64,000 nucleotides of DNA from JAUVPY01 sp034412795 (GCA_034412795.1 DAOUMD010000151.1:1-64000), one strand, 5' to 3'. Positions 51,709 through 60,750 are shown, counted from the first letter of the stretch. The notes: generated by a model from the letters alone, not told the origin. Numbers and translations are program-made.

Positions 51709-51748
51709 AAGGCCGTGGGCTGTCCAGACAGCACCCACGGCCTTTTTT
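51709..51748 (+). terminator. Intrinsic terminator 2
   Basis: AAGGCCGTGGG (51709-51719) pairs with CCCACGGCCTT (51734-51744), with an upper stem CTGT/ACAG and TTTTTT. The near-identity to terminator 1 suggests local duplication. Confidence 0.85.
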
Positions 51749-51762
51749 CGTGGAAAATTGGA

Positions 51763-51875
51763 GGGAGGCAGGGAGGCAGGGAATCGGGGAATCAGGGAAT
51801 CGGGAAATCGGGGGAACTCAGGGTAAACCCGTAGGTGATCGGGGGAACTTGGGGGAACCCATAGGGGGTTGGGAA
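51763..51875 (+). repeat. G-rich degenerate repeat tract
   Basis: Runs of three to five G occur every few bases, for example GGGAGGCAGGGAGGCAGGG and then degenerate copies of GGGAATCG. Such a tract on the coding strand could form G-quadruplexes. It lies just upstream of the ABC ATPase gene and downstream of terminator 2. Confidence 0.6.
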
Positions 51876-51942
51876 ATGGAGATAACTTGGCTGAGTGTAT
51901 CAGGGCAGATGGGTACTTGGTGTCTCAAAAGGAGGTGATGTG

Positions 51943-52764
51943 ATGACCACAAAAGCATTGGAGATTTTTAAGGCGACGAAGGCTTTTGGGAAGAATGGGG
52001 ATCATTCGCTTTTGGCACAGTTGCGAAGGCGATCTAAGAACCCAAAGAAAATGGTAGTGGCCGTGGATAGCGTCAGCCTGACGGTAGAACGAGGCGAAAT
52101 CTTCGGCATCCTGGGGCCCAACGGCAGCGGCAAGTCGACTCTGGTGCGGCTAGTTTCGACACTGATGATCCCGGACGCGGGGCAGATTCGGGTCTTCGGC
52201 TACGATGTGCAGCATGATGAAACCGCCGTCAAACACCTGATCAACCGGGTCTCGGTGGACGCGGCCTTTTTCAAGAAGCTGTCGCCTATGGAGAATCTGA
52301 TGTACGCGGCTCGCCTGTACGGCGTCAGTGCCCGGGAGGCGCGGGAGAAGATCGTGGAGATTCTGACACGGCTGGGCATCGAGGAGCGCAGCATTGGGGA
52401 ACCGCTGGAGGAGATGTCACGCGGTATGCAGCAGAAGGTAGCCATCGCGCGGGCGTTCTTGTCGGCCCCCATCCTGCTGTTGCTGGACGAGCCGACCACC
52501 GGTCTGGACCCGCGCTCCAAGCGGGAGGTGCAAGCCTTCGTCAAGGAGATCCAAGCCAACCACGACGCCACGATGCTGCTGACTACCCACGACATGAACG
52601 AGGCAGAAGCACTGTGTGACCGCATCGCCATCATCGACAAAGGCCGCATTGTGGCCCTGGACACACCCGATGGCTTGAAGGCTCGTATCTCAAGCAACGG
52701 CCATCCGGTCACCTTGGAAGATGTATTCATGGCACTGACAGGTAAGCAGCTTACGGAGGAGTAG
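51943..52764 (+). CDS. ABC exporter ATP-binding protein (DrrA-like)
   Basis: This 273-residue ATPase energises the permease encoded next. Walker A is LGPNGSGKSTLVRL, the signature is SRGMQQKVAIARAF (variant of LSGGQ), Walker B is ILLLLDEPTTGLDPRS and the switch histidine is in TTHDMNEAEALCDR. An N-terminal extension of about 30 residues with GDHSLLAQLRRRSKNPKK precedes the usual start of the domain. ATG 51943 follows a perfect AGGAGGTGAT site. It belongs to the ABC-2 export group that moves drugs, lipids or polysaccharides; the substrate is not evident. Confidence 0.93.
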   Translation: MTTKALEIFKATKAFGKNGDHSLLAQLRRRSKNPKKMVVAVDSVSLTVERGEIFGILGPNGSGKSTLVRLVSTLMIPDAGQIRVFGYDVQHDETAVKHLINRVSVDAAFFKKLSPMENLMYAARLYGVSAREAREKIVEILTRLGIEERSIGEPLEEMSRGMQQKVAIARAFLSAPILLLLDEPTTGLDPRSKREVQAFVKEIQANHDATMLLTTHDMNEAEALCDRIAIIDKGRIVALDTPDGLKARISSNGHPVTLEDVFMALTGKQLTEE

Positions 52765-52786
52765 GCAAAGACCCTGATAAGGGTGC

Positions 52787-52878
52787 GCGAACCGTTCGGC
52801 TGAGCGTTCGACCGAGCCCTCGGCGTGAGATCGGCCGAACGCTCACGCCGAGAGCTCACGACGAAGCCTGCGGTTCGC
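52787..52878. repeat. Intergenic structured element with alternative hairpins
   Basis: The outer arms GCGAACCG (52787-52794) and CGGTTCGC (52871-52878) enclose two mutually exclusive stems: CTCGGCGTGAG/CTCACGCCGAG (52819-52829 with 52842-52852) and GAGCGTTCG/CGAACGCTC (52802-52810 with 52836-52844). It lies between the ATPase and permease genes. Confidence 0.55.
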
Positions 52879-52916
52879 CTGAGACCCTTGGGGTCTCCGA
52901 GAGGGGGTGAGGAAAT

Positions 52917-53768
52917 ATGAGCTTGATGACGATAACGAATACAGGAAAATTCATCTGGCAGGAGATACTGGCATCTTACGCCTTTGTCGAACGCAATTTC
53001 AATCTGGTGAAACGTTACTGGGGATGGGAGGTAGTATGGCTGGCCTACAGCATCGCCAGCGCGATGTCGATCACTTACATCGGCGCGGGGATGGAGCAGA
53101 TCAGCGGTACCAGCGTGGATACTAACTACCTGGTGCTATACCTGCTCATCGGTACACTTTTGTGGCGCTACCTGTCCATCGTGTTTGACGCCATCAGCGA
53201 GATGATCGCCTGGGAACGCTGGGAGGGGACGGTGGAATACACCTTTATGGCCCCTGTTTCCCGGCTGACCCACATGGTAGGGCAGACTATCTTCTCGCTG
53301 GTGTGGGGGTTGCTCTTCACCGGCGTCATCTTCCTGGTGGTGACTCTGTTCTTCCACCTGGATCTGGAGAACGCAAACTTGGCGGGCGCAAGCGCGGTGC
53401 TGATCGCCAGCAGCATCAGCTTCATCGGGATCGGCATCATGGCCGCCGTGCTGCCGCTGCTCTTCCCAGAGCGTGGTGCCCAGATGACGAACGTGGTTCA
53501 GGCGATCCTGCTGTTGATCAGCGGAGTCTACTACCCGATCACGGTGCTGCCGGAGTGGATGCAGGTCATCGCTCACGCCTCACCGGCGACCTACGCGCTA
53601 GAAGCTATGCGGGCTGCAATGTTGGAAAGCGCCGGCTGGGCAGAGCTGTTACCATCCCTGGCGCTGCTGATGGCGATGGGCCTGATCACCATACCGATGG
53701 GTGTGTGGATATTTGCCCGAGCCGAGCACTATGCCAAACGCACCGGTAGGCTGAAGCGCACCGGTTGA
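52917..53768 (+). CDS. ABC-2 type exporter permease
   Basis: This 283-residue inner-membrane protein has about six hydrophobic segments (near 38-58, 72-92, 122-145, 155-180, 188-208 and 245-265). The C-terminal part has the ABC-2 consensus (LLLISGVYYPITVLPEWMQ followed by HASPATYALEAMRAAML). It pairs with the ATPase encoded 152 bp upstream. The ATG at 52917 follows GAGGGGGTGAGG. The unusual gap between the two genes carries a strong RNA-type inverted repeat, so the two subunits may be expressed in unequal amounts. Confidence 0.92.
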   Translation: MSLMTITNTGKFIWQEILASYAFVERNFNLVKRYWGWEVVWLAYSIASAMSITYIGAGMEQISGTSVDTNYLVLYLLIGTLLWRYLSIVFDAISEMIAWERWEGTVEYTFMAPVSRLTHMVGQTIFSLVWGLLFTGVIFLVVTLFFHLDLENANLAGASAVLIASSISFIGIGIMAAVLPLLFPERGAQMTNVVQAILLLISGVYYPITVLPEWMQVIAHASPATYALEAMRAAMLESAGWAELLPSLALLMAMGLITIPMGVWIFARAEHYAKRTGRLKRTG

Positions 53769-53912
53769 TCACAGCCGGGCTCAACACAACGACTGTAAGG
53801 CTTATAGACGAGGAAAAGGGGGAAAGCTATGAGCAGACACAAGACCTACGTTTATACACCTGAGGAAGGTGCAAAGCACCTATGAACACCTGAGAATCAA
53901 ACTGAGTAGGCC

Positions 53913-53987
53913 GTGTTGACATTTGAGTCTTTGCGCCTAAGCAACAAATAACGAAATGCAACTCTTGGCAGGCGCAAATGTCAACAC
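53913..53987. repeat. Inverted repeat before the 70-residue protein gene
   Basis: GTGTTGACATTTG (53913-53925) and CAAATGTCAACAC (53975-53987) are perfect reverse complements. A second pair, TGCGCC and GGCGCA, lies just inside. It ends 25 bp before the start at 54013 and could be an operator or a small mobile element. Confidence 0.55.
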
Positions 53988-54012
53988 TACCAAGCTACGG
54001 GAGAGAGGAAAA

Positions 54013-54225
54013 ATGTTAGGCCATATGGACCTACTAATGCAACAACTATACCGCGAAGAGGCTATACGCCAGGCCGAGAAGGAACGACTTCTGCGGCGGA
54101 TACTGGCGGAAAGACCAAGGGGTAACCACCACTATCATCGGGCGCTGAGGTGGCTGGGAAGTCGGATGGTTGACTGGGGACAGGATCTCCAGAAACGCTA
54201 CAGCACAACAACCACAGCCTCCTAG
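54013..54225 (+). CDS. Small conserved-type protein of unknown function
   Basis: This 70-residue, strongly charged, helical protein (MLGHMDLLMQQLYREEAI, then KERLLRRILAERPRG) has an aromatic stretch YHRALRWLG. The start at 54013 was chosen because AGAGG lies five bases upstream; the longer frame begins inside an inverted repeat. No family was recognised. It lies downstream of the ABC-2 exporter and is closed by an intrinsic terminator at 54249-54286, so it probably has its own transcript. The amphipathic helix could bind a membrane or a partner protein. Confidence 0.6.
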   Translation: MLGHMDLLMQQLYREEAIRQAEKERLLRRILAERPRGNHHYHRALRWLGSRMVDWGQDLQKRYSTTTTAS

Positions 54226-54248
54226 TTTCCCATCAGCGACTGAGATAA

Positions 54249-54286
54249 GGGGGGTGATCGCCAATCACCACGGGTGATCACCCCCC
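54249..54286. terminator. Terminator-like hairpin
   Basis: GGGGGGTGATC (54249-54259) pairs with GATCACCCCCC (54276-54286), a perfect 11-bp stem. No T-run follows, so it is a strong hairpin rather than a standard terminator. Confidence 0.55.
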
Positions 54287-54355
54287 ACTCGGCGGAAGAT
54301 CGCAGTGAAGACTGACAAGACCAAAAGTCAAGACTGATAATAGGATGAGAAAACG

Positions 54356-55366
54356 ATGACGGATACATTTCCAAAAGAGCTCACAGTACGTGCCCCAACC
54401 ATGGGGGATATGGAAAGTGTAGCAGAACTGATAGATATATGCAGCATCGCAGAGCATGGCGAGCCAGACTTTACATTGGAGGATCTGCGCGTTGATTGGC
54501 AGAATCCTGAACTCAACCTGGAAACTGACACATGGGTGGTGGTAACGCCTGGGGAGCGGATCGTCGGCTACGCGGTGATGTTCAACAGAGAGAATGTCCG
54601 GCTGCATGTGATTGCCTATGTGCATCCTGAGTATTGTGGCCGAGGCATCGGAACCTACCTGGCCCGGACAGGCGAGGCACGGGCGCGCCAGCAAGTCTCT
54701 GAGGCCCCCCCAGGGGTTTGTGTCAGTCTATTCAATTCGATCAGCAATGGCAACGACGCAGCGCGGGCGCTGCTTGAAGGGGAGGGCTATAGCGTAACCC
54801 GGCATTTCTGGCGTATGCAGATCGACATGGATGAGGCGCCAGCCGCGACTGAGTGGCCGGACGGTATCACCGTCCGTACTTTTATCCCCGGACAGGATGA
54901 CTACGCCACCTTCGAGGCCATGCAGGAAGCCTTCCAAGATCACTGGGGGCACATCCCCTGGCGCTTTGAGACCTGGCGACAAGTGATGATCGAACGTGAG
55001 GACTTCGACCCGAGCCTGTGGTTTCTGGCAACGGACGGCGACGAAATCGCCGGCGGCTCGTTGTGTTTTAGTTACTCCTACGAAGGCTGGGTTGATGAGT
55101 TGGGTGTGCGGCGCCCGTGGCGCCGCCGAGGGCTGGGGCTGGCGTTGCTGCGCCACTCCTTCCGCGAATTCTATCGCCGTGAGCAGCTCAGAGTCGCACT
55201 AGGCGTGGATTCACAGAACACGACCGGCGCGACAAAGCTCTACCAGCGAGCTGGCATGCGCATCGTCCGGCAGTACGATAGTTATCAGAAAAAGCTTCGT
55301 CCGGGGAAGGACCCGACCGCACACGAGGCTGTCGCAGCAGCAGCCACGAGTCCCCCTCAGGGATAG
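54356..55366 (+). CDS. Double GNAT-domain acetyltransferase
   Basis: This 336-residue cytoplasmic protein has two GNAT folds in tandem: residues about 8-160, with the acetyl-CoA loop YVHPEYCGRGIGTYLART, and about 170-320, with GVRRPWRRRGLGLALLRHSF. Both loops keep the R/Q-x-x-G-x-G/A pattern, so both could bind CoA. The segments CVSLFNSISNGNDAARALLE and LGVDSQNTTGATKLYQRAGM are the usual ends. The architecture resembles mycothiol synthase MshD, but many relatives have other substrates. It has its own upstream spacer and no operon partner. Confidence 0.9.
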   Translation: MTDTFPKELTVRAPTMGDMESVAELIDICSIAEHGEPDFTLEDLRVDWQNPELNLETDTWVVVTPGERIVGYAVMFNRENVRLHVIAYVHPEYCGRGIGTYLARTGEARARQQVSEAPPGVCVSLFNSISNGNDAARALLEGEGYSVTRHFWRMQIDMDEAPAATEWPDGITVRTFIPGQDDYATFEAMQEAFQDHWGHIPWRFETWRQVMIEREDFDPSLWFLATDGDEIAGGSLCFSYSYEGWVDELGVRRPWRRRGLGLALLRHSFREFYRREQLRVALGVDSQNTTGATKLYQRAGMRIVRQYDSYQKKLRPGKDPTAHEAVAAAATSPPQG

Positions 55367-55472
55367 GGAATGCCGCCTGAATGCTTGACAATGTCTTGTT
55401 TTGCTCAGAGCCTTTGAGATCGCTATTTTATGTTAACACAACATTGTCAGAAATGGAAGGAAAAACCCCGTC

Positions 55473-57143
55473 ATGATCGCGGTAAATCTTGATCGCGTGA
55501 GCGCTACGTATGCCACGGAACCGGTTTTTGAAGACCTGTCGTGGGAAATCCATGATGACGGCTGCGTGGGGCTGGTCGGCCCCAACGGTTGTGGCAAGAG
55601 TACCTTGCTGCGCCTCATAGCTGGCGAGTTGAGCAGTGACACCGGGTTCACGGTCCGCCGCCGGGGGTTAACCATCGGCTATCTGAGTCAGGAGCCTCAC
55701 CTGGAGCCGGGACACACGGTGTGGCAGGAAGCGTTGGCCGCCTCGACCGAGTTGGCCCACGTCGAAGCGGACCTGGCCCAGGTTGAGACTCGACTGGCTG
55801 ACCCGGCCGTCTACGGCGACGAGAAGGCTCTGACACGAACACTTGACCAACAGGCACGCCTGCTGGAGGAATACGAACGGCTCGGCGGTCCGGGCTACGA
55901 GGGGCGGGTTCGCTCGACGCTGAGCAGCCTAGGATTCACCGACGCTGATCTGGATCTGCCGGTGGAGGCGCTTAGCGGGGGACAGAAGAAGCTGGTCGGC
56001 CTGGCCAAGCTGCTGGTCACCCAGCCCGACCTTCTCCTGCTCGACGAGCCTGACAACCACCTGGATTTGGCTGGCAAGGCCTTTTTGGAGGGTTTCATCA
56101 ACGGGTACCGGGGAGAGGTCATCATTGTCTCCCACGACCGATACTTGCTGGACCTGGTAGTGGACGAAATCGTCGAGCTGGAGGATGGCCGGCTGACACG
56201 CTACCCGGGTACGTATTCCGAATACGCCGTTGAAAAAGAGTTACGGCTGACCCGCCAGCAGCAACTCTTTCAAGCACAGCAGAAAGAAATCACCCGGCTG
56301 GAACAGGCCGCCAAACGACTGATGACCTGGGGCACGGTGTACGACAATGTAAAGTTTATACGGCGTGGGCAGAGTATCATGAAACGCCTGGAGAAGATGG
56401 AGCGGGTTGAGCAACCTATCCTGGAGCGCAGGCAAATAGGATTAGAGCTGAACGGCTGGCGCGGCAGCGACAAGGTGTTGGAAATCGTTGATCTGGACAA
56501 GGCATTTCCGGCCGCCTCAAACGGGTCCGGCGAGAGTAAAAAAGAGGAGACGATCATCCTGGCCGGGTTGGATCTGCTGGTCTGGCAAGGTGAGCGAGTG
56601 GGGGTGGTCGGTCCCAACGGGTCGGGCAAGTCGCTGCTCTTTCGCCTAATCTTGAGACAGGAAAGACCCAGCGGCGGGCTGATCAAAATCGGTCCCAGTG
56701 TCAAGATCGGTTACTATGCCCAGGAGCACGAGACCCTCGACTACGAAAGCACGTTGATCGATACGGTACGCCAGGTGGCGACCGTTTCAGAAACAGGCGC
56801 GGTACGCTTCCTGGGGCGCTTTCTATTTTCCTACGAGCAGGCGCGGGGCCGGGTGGCGGATCTATCCGGAGGGGAACGCAGCCGCTTGCAGATGGCGCTG
56901 CTCATGCTGTCGGATGCCAACTTCCTGCTGCTCGACGAGCCGACCAATAACCTGGATATCGCGTCGGCCGAGGTACTGGAGAATGCGTTGGCCGAGTTTG
57001 AGGGGACGGTGTGTGTGATCTCCCACGATCGCTACTTTCTGGACCGGGTGGTGGATCGAGTGGTGGAGTTGGATGAGGGGGCATTGAGGGAGTACCTGGG
57101 AGGCTATAGCGATTACCAGGTGGCGAAGGCAACGGATAGATAG
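55473..57143 (+). CDS. ABC-F family ATPase
   Basis: This 556-residue soluble protein has two ATP-binding cassettes and no membrane segment, typical of ABC-F factors that act on ribosomes or give antibiotic resistance. Cassette 1 has Walker A GPNGCGKS (36-43), signature LSGGQKKLVGLAKLL and LLLDEPDNHLDL. Cassette 2 has GPNGSGKS (about 378-385), LSGGERSRLQMALLML and LLLDEPTNNLDIAS. A linker with charged helices lies between them. It ends in KATDR and its stop is inside the first copy of a 61-bp tandem repeat, so the original C-terminal sequence may have been altered. The exact subfamily is not assigned. Confidence 0.92.
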   Translation: MIAVNLDRVSATYATEPVFEDLSWEIHDDGCVGLVGPNGCGKSTLLRLIAGELSSDTGFTVRRRGLTIGYLSQEPHLEPGHTVWQEALAASTELAHVEADLAQVETRLADPAVYGDEKALTRTLDQQARLLEEYERLGGPGYEGRVRSTLSSLGFTDADLDLPVEALSGGQKKLVGLAKLLVTQPDLLLLDEPDNHLDLAGKAFLEGFINGYRGEVIIVSHDRYLLDLVVDEIVELEDGRLTRYPGTYSEYAVEKELRLTRQQQLFQAQQKEITRLEQAAKRLMTWGTVYDNVKFIRRGQSIMKRLEKMERVEQPILERRQIGLELNGWRGSDKVLEIVDLDKAFPAASNGSGESKKEETIILAGLDLLVWQGERVGVVGPNGSGKSLLFRLILRQERPSGGLIKIGPSVKIGYYAQEHETLDYESTLIDTVRQVATVSETGAVRFLGRFLFSYEQARGRVADLSGGERSRLQMALLMLSDANFLLLDEPTNNLDIASAEVLENALAEFEGTVCVISHDRYFLDRVVDRVVELDEGALREYLGGYSDYQVAKATDR

Positions 57144-57290
57144 CGCTTAAGCAAATGGATGGGGCTCACTCGCCGAAGCGACGAAGGACGCAGCGGATAG
57201 ATAGCGGATAAACGGATGGATGGGGCTCACTCGCCGAAGCGACGAAGGACGCAGCGGATAGATAGCGGATAAACAGATGGATGGGGCTTA
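57134..57290. repeat. Tandem repeat, 61-bp period
   Basis: The unit starts GGATAGATAGCG and contains ATGGATGGGGCTCACTCGCC. The unit start is seen at 57134, 57195 and 57256, and the inner motif at 57155, 57216 and 57277. It begins at the last codons of the ABC-F gene, which suggests repeated duplication of the gene end. It has no CRISPR-like spacer structure. Confidence 0.85.
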
Positions 57291-57402
57291 TGAGAGCACT
57301 TGCCCATCCCAACCTATTGGAAAGTAGGCCTGCGTTTTGATGGCGCTCCCAAGAACCTGGTGAAGACTGTCAGATTAGCACTTGCCAATGACATCGAAAT
57401 CC

Positions 57403-60400
57403 TTAATCGGTGGTTCGAGCCTGCCAGCCGCCTTCGCGCTCAAGACCAACGATCAGGACCGGCCGGGGCGTGAAGGCCACTGTCCAGGCGCTAAACGTCG
57501 GTTGGTCATAGTCGCCGGGTTTACCGAATTGGCGACACGTCTCACCTCCATCGTGGCTGACCAAGACCCCGGCGTTATCACCAAGCAGATAGATCGTCTC
57601 CGACGCTGCCGGGTCGATAACGATGCCCCGGATGGTGCGAGGCTGAGCGTAGCGCTGCACGCGCAAGTTGTCGGTGAGATCGGTCCAGGTCTGCCCGCCG
57701 TCGGTGCTCTTGAACAACTCCCCCGAGTCCCCACCGGCGTAGAGTGTTTCTGGTTGGCCCGGGTTGACAGCCAGAGCGCTGATGCGATAATCCAACATCC
57801 CTCGGTTGGCTGGCGCAAAGGTCTCTCCCCCGTCGGTGGATTTGTAAACACCGTGGCCCCCACCCACCCAGGCGCCGGTGCCTGCGTAGACCACGTCCGC
57901 ATCGGTCGGGTCTATCGCCAACGAGAGAACGTACACTTCGTGATCGTCTCCCGGCAGCCCTTCACCGACCGGCAGCCAGGTATAGCCGCCATCGTTGCTG
58001 CGAATTAAGCTGCTGGGATGGATCACCATAAACAGGACGTTACTATCGCCGGGCGCAATGTACAGTTGGCGATAGAAGCCACTGAATATGCCGGAGTCGC
58101 CCCGGTGTGTCCAGCTCTGCGCGCCATCGGTGCTGGCAAACACATCCCTGCCGATAGCCGCATAGAGCGTAGGTGGAACGCCACGGCTTATAGCCAGCGC
58201 CAGCACATCTTCATTGGGTAACCCAGTGGCCGCCAGTTGCCAGGTCAGGCCCGCGTCTTCGCTCTTATAGACACCACTCCCCGAGCCAGACTCCCCGGTG
58301 CCAGCGTAGAGAACTTGGGGGTTGGAAGGATCCACTACCAGCGTATTGATCTGGCGCGGCAAGTCGAGGGCCGGTTGCCAGCGCCCAAGCGACAAGGGTG
58401 GGAGTGGCACGCTGGCAGACGACGCGGTCGCCGTAGGCTCTGGGCTCGGTGGCGTGACATCATACCGCCAGCCACCTTCACCTTCGACGCCCACCACCAA
58501 GCCCGGCTCCGGCTGAGAGTCAAAGATGATGGTCATCGCCAAAAACGACAGATAGTTGGGTTCACCCGGTTTACCCAATGCCTGCCACTTTGTGCCCCCA
58601 TCGCGAGTGATCAAGACTCCCGCATTATCAGCAAGCAAGTAAACTGTCTCTGGCATGGTCGGGTCTGTGACGATATCCCTGATCGTTGGGTGATCACTCA
58701 GCCGGATGGGTAACTCCCCTGTGAGGTCGCTCCAGGTCTGCCCGCCGTCGGTGCTCTTGAACAGATTTCCACCATCCCCGCCTGCGTAGACCGTCTGTGG
58801 CTGCACCGGATCTACCGCCAGGGCAGTGATACGATAATCTACCATTCCCTGATTAGCCGGCGAAAAGGTCTCACCGCCGTCGGTGGATTTGTAAACGCCG
58901 TGACCTCCGCCCACAAAGCCGCCAGTGCCTACGTAGATCACATTGGTATTCACCGGGTCTATCGCCAAAGACATGGCATACACGCTATGCTCATCCCCCG
59001 GTAACCCCTCGCCGACCGGCAGCCAGATGTAGCCGCCATCGTTGCTGCGGGCTATGCCGTGCGATCTGGACACGGCAAAAAGAACGTTTCTATCCCCGGG
59101 ATCACCGCGCAGCAGGCACTCATAAGCGCCAAAAAAATCTGTGTCGCCCAAGCGCGTCCAGCTTTGGGCGCCATCGGCACTGGCAAATACTTCGCTGCCG
59201 ACAGCCGCATAGAGCGTGGATGACCCATTATGGCTGAATGCCAACGCCAACACTTGTTTGTTGGGCAGTCCGATCGATACCGAACGCCAGGTCAGGCCCG
59301 CATCTTCACTCTTGTAAACCCCACTCCCCGAGCCAGCATAGTCACCGGTGCCCGCGTAGAGTATCTGGGGATTGGCGGGGTCTACTACCAAGGCATTGAT
59401 GTGACGTGGCAGATCAGGGATCGGCTGCCAATTCCCAACCGGCAATGGGAAAGCCGGCGTCTCAACAGTGGGCGGCGCCGTGGTAGGCGTGTCAATGGCC
59501 ATCGGTGCAGGGGTCTTGGTCGGAGGAATAGGTGTCGCTGCGGGCGGTTGTGCGCTTGCCACGGGCACGGGCATTTTGGTTGGCAGCGCGGGCGTCCATG
59601 TGGGAGGCTTCGCGGCTGGCGTGGGCGTTGCTTCAACCGGCACTTCGGAAACTTCTTGCGACAGGACCAGGTCCTTGAGACCAATCCGATACACGTTGCC
59701 GTCTGCATCAGAAAAATAAAGGTTACTGTCAGACACAGCTAGACTGGTTATGTTCCTCTGGACGTCGTCTTCTGTGATCGACAATCTTTGGGGATTACTC
59801 CCTTGACTGATTTGATGAATGCCACATTCCCCTTCCCCAAATTTGCCAAAGGCAAATAGAAGCCTTCCCTTCCCCACAGCAATATAAGATAAAACACCAT
59901 TCGATCCACGCTCTACGATCGGATCTTGTCGATCTCGTGCTAGATGTTGGATCTCCACATGATCAGAAAGGCCAATCCAGAAATTCTTTGTGGGACCACA
60001 CATACTATAATTCTTCGACTCTGGCCTAAAGCGACCCGCCTGGCCCCAAAGGGTCGCATAGAGTTCTCCCGCTTCCGACGCGGCTATCGACAGTGGAAGC
60101 CCTCCCTCGTATAAGCTATCCAAGTTACCATCTTCGCCCAGCACAGAAACCTGACCGCTAATGTAGTCAGCGCCGGCAAGGTAAGAGGGATTGAAGTTTA
60201 GGTTGATATCCCCGTCGCTCATCCAGAATCCCAGGTATATCTTGCCAGAGGAGTCTGACGTCATAGAGATCAGACTGTCCTCTAGCTGCGTCAAGGTTGT
60301 TTTGTTTCCCTGTTGGTCGATTTTGACAAGGGTATCTTTCTTATCGGCGCAATCGTTAGCGATCACGTCCCCATTGGGGAGGACCGTCAAGGCCCTGTCG

Positions 60401-60681
60401 CTAAAACCACACCGCTTCAAGCCAGAATACAATTGCTCAGATCTTCCATCGGGCGCAATCTTCAGGAGGTTGCCCTCGATGGTTACAGCGTACACGTTCT
60501 CCGCTTTATCGGCGGCCAGCGCAATTACAGCTTCCGGCGCCGTGAAAATCACCTCGGCTGCTGGAATACGAGGTGCCGTGGTCTTGAGGACCGGGTTCAG
60601 ATTGCAGGCCAGCGCCGCCGTTACCAGAACGGCGATGGTCGCCAGCAGAACCTGGCCATGGGAAAATCTCATCGTTCTCAT
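57403..60681 (-). CDS. Surface lipoprotein with duplicated BNR/sialidase-like propeller
   Basis: This 1092-residue exported protein starts with a lipoprotein-type leader (ALAC, C26). An N-terminal region (about 40-345) looks like a beta-propeller with NHL-like repeats (ALAADKAENVYAVT). A Pro/Thr-rich linker (350-415) follows, then two near-identical units, about 420-740 and 772-1092. Each unit holds BNR/VPS10-like propeller blades (GVYKSEDAGLTW, LFKSTDGGQTW, SNDGGY.WLPVGEGLPGD). The units are joined by a short Pro/Ser/Thr linker. These folds bind ligands or act in photosystem-type assembly in other systems; here a surface or extracellular role is inferred. It is 69 bp downstream of another large lipoprotein gene. 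Confidence 0.87.
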   Translation of the reverse strand: MRTMRFSHGQVLLATIAVLVTAALACNLNPVLKTTAPRIPAAEVIFTAPEAVIALAADKAENVYAVTIEGNLLKIAPDGRSEQLYSGLKRCGFSDRALTVLPNGDVIANDCADKKDTLVKIDQQGNKTTLTQLEDSLISMTSDSSGKIYLGFWMSDGDINLNFNPSYLAGADYISGQVSVLGEDGNLDSLYEGGLPLSIAASEAGELYATLWGQAGRFRPESKNYSMCGPTKNFWIGLSDHVEIQHLARDRQDPIVERGSNGVLSYIAVGKGRLLFAFGKFGEGECGIHQISQGSNPQRLSITEDDVQRNITSLAVSDSNLYFSDADGNVYRIGLKDLVLSQEVSEVPVEATPTPAAKPPTWTPALPTKMPVPVASAQPPAATPIPPTKTPAPMAIDTPTTAPPTVETPAFPLPVGNWQPIPDLPRHINALVVDPANPQILYAGTGDYAGSGSGVYKSEDAGLTWRSVSIGLPNKQVLALAFSHNGSSTLYAAVGSEVFASADGAQSWTRLGDTDFFGAYECLLRGDPGDRNVLFAVSRSHGIARSNDGGYIWLPVGEGLPGDEHSVYAMSLAIDPVNTNVIYVGTGGFVGGGHGVYKSTDGGETFSPANQGMVDYRITALAVDPVQPQTVYAGGDGGNLFKSTDGGQTWSDLTGELPIRLSDHPTIRDIVTDPTMPETVYLLADNAGVLITRDGGTKWQALGKPGEPNYLSFLAMTIIFDSQPEPGLVVGVEGEGGWRYDVTPPSPEPTATASSASVPLPPLSLGRWQPALDLPRQINTLVVDPSNPQVLYAGTGESGSGSGVYKSEDAGLTWQLAATGLPNEDVLALAISRGVPPTLYAAIGRDVFASTDGAQSWTHRGDSGIFSGFYRQLYIAPGDSNVLFMVIHPSSLIRSNDGGYTWLPVGEGLPGDDHEVYVLSLAIDPTDADVVYAGTGAWVGGGHGVYKSTDGGETFAPANRGMLDYRISALAVNPGQPETLYAGGDSGELFKSTDGGQTWTDLTDNLRVQRYAQPRTIRGIVIDPAASETIYLLGDNAGVLVSHDGGETCRQFGKPGDYDQPTFSAWTVAFTPRPVLIVGLEREGGWQARTTD

Positions 60682-60750
60682 CGGGTTTCTCCTTTCTCAA
60701 GCAAGTAACGCAAGCGACCACTTAGTTCTTTGTGTCGCCCGACCGGTGAT

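Larger units (their letters stand above)
51354..51942. other. Regulatory stretch before the ABC exporter
   Basis: It holds a strong promoter (51445-51474), a 30-codon reading frame (51518-51610), two intrinsic terminators (51630-51661, 51709-51748) and a G-rich repetitive tract (51763-51875). Each is listed separately. Confidence 0.6.

Noticed and set aside
53829..53885. 18-codon frame starting MSRHKTYVYTPEE
   Set aside because: Too short, no homology recognised, and the ribosome site is weak; possibly a fragment of a lost gene.
57134..57290. Possible CRISPR array
   Set aside because: The whole 61-bp unit repeats, with no variable spacer.
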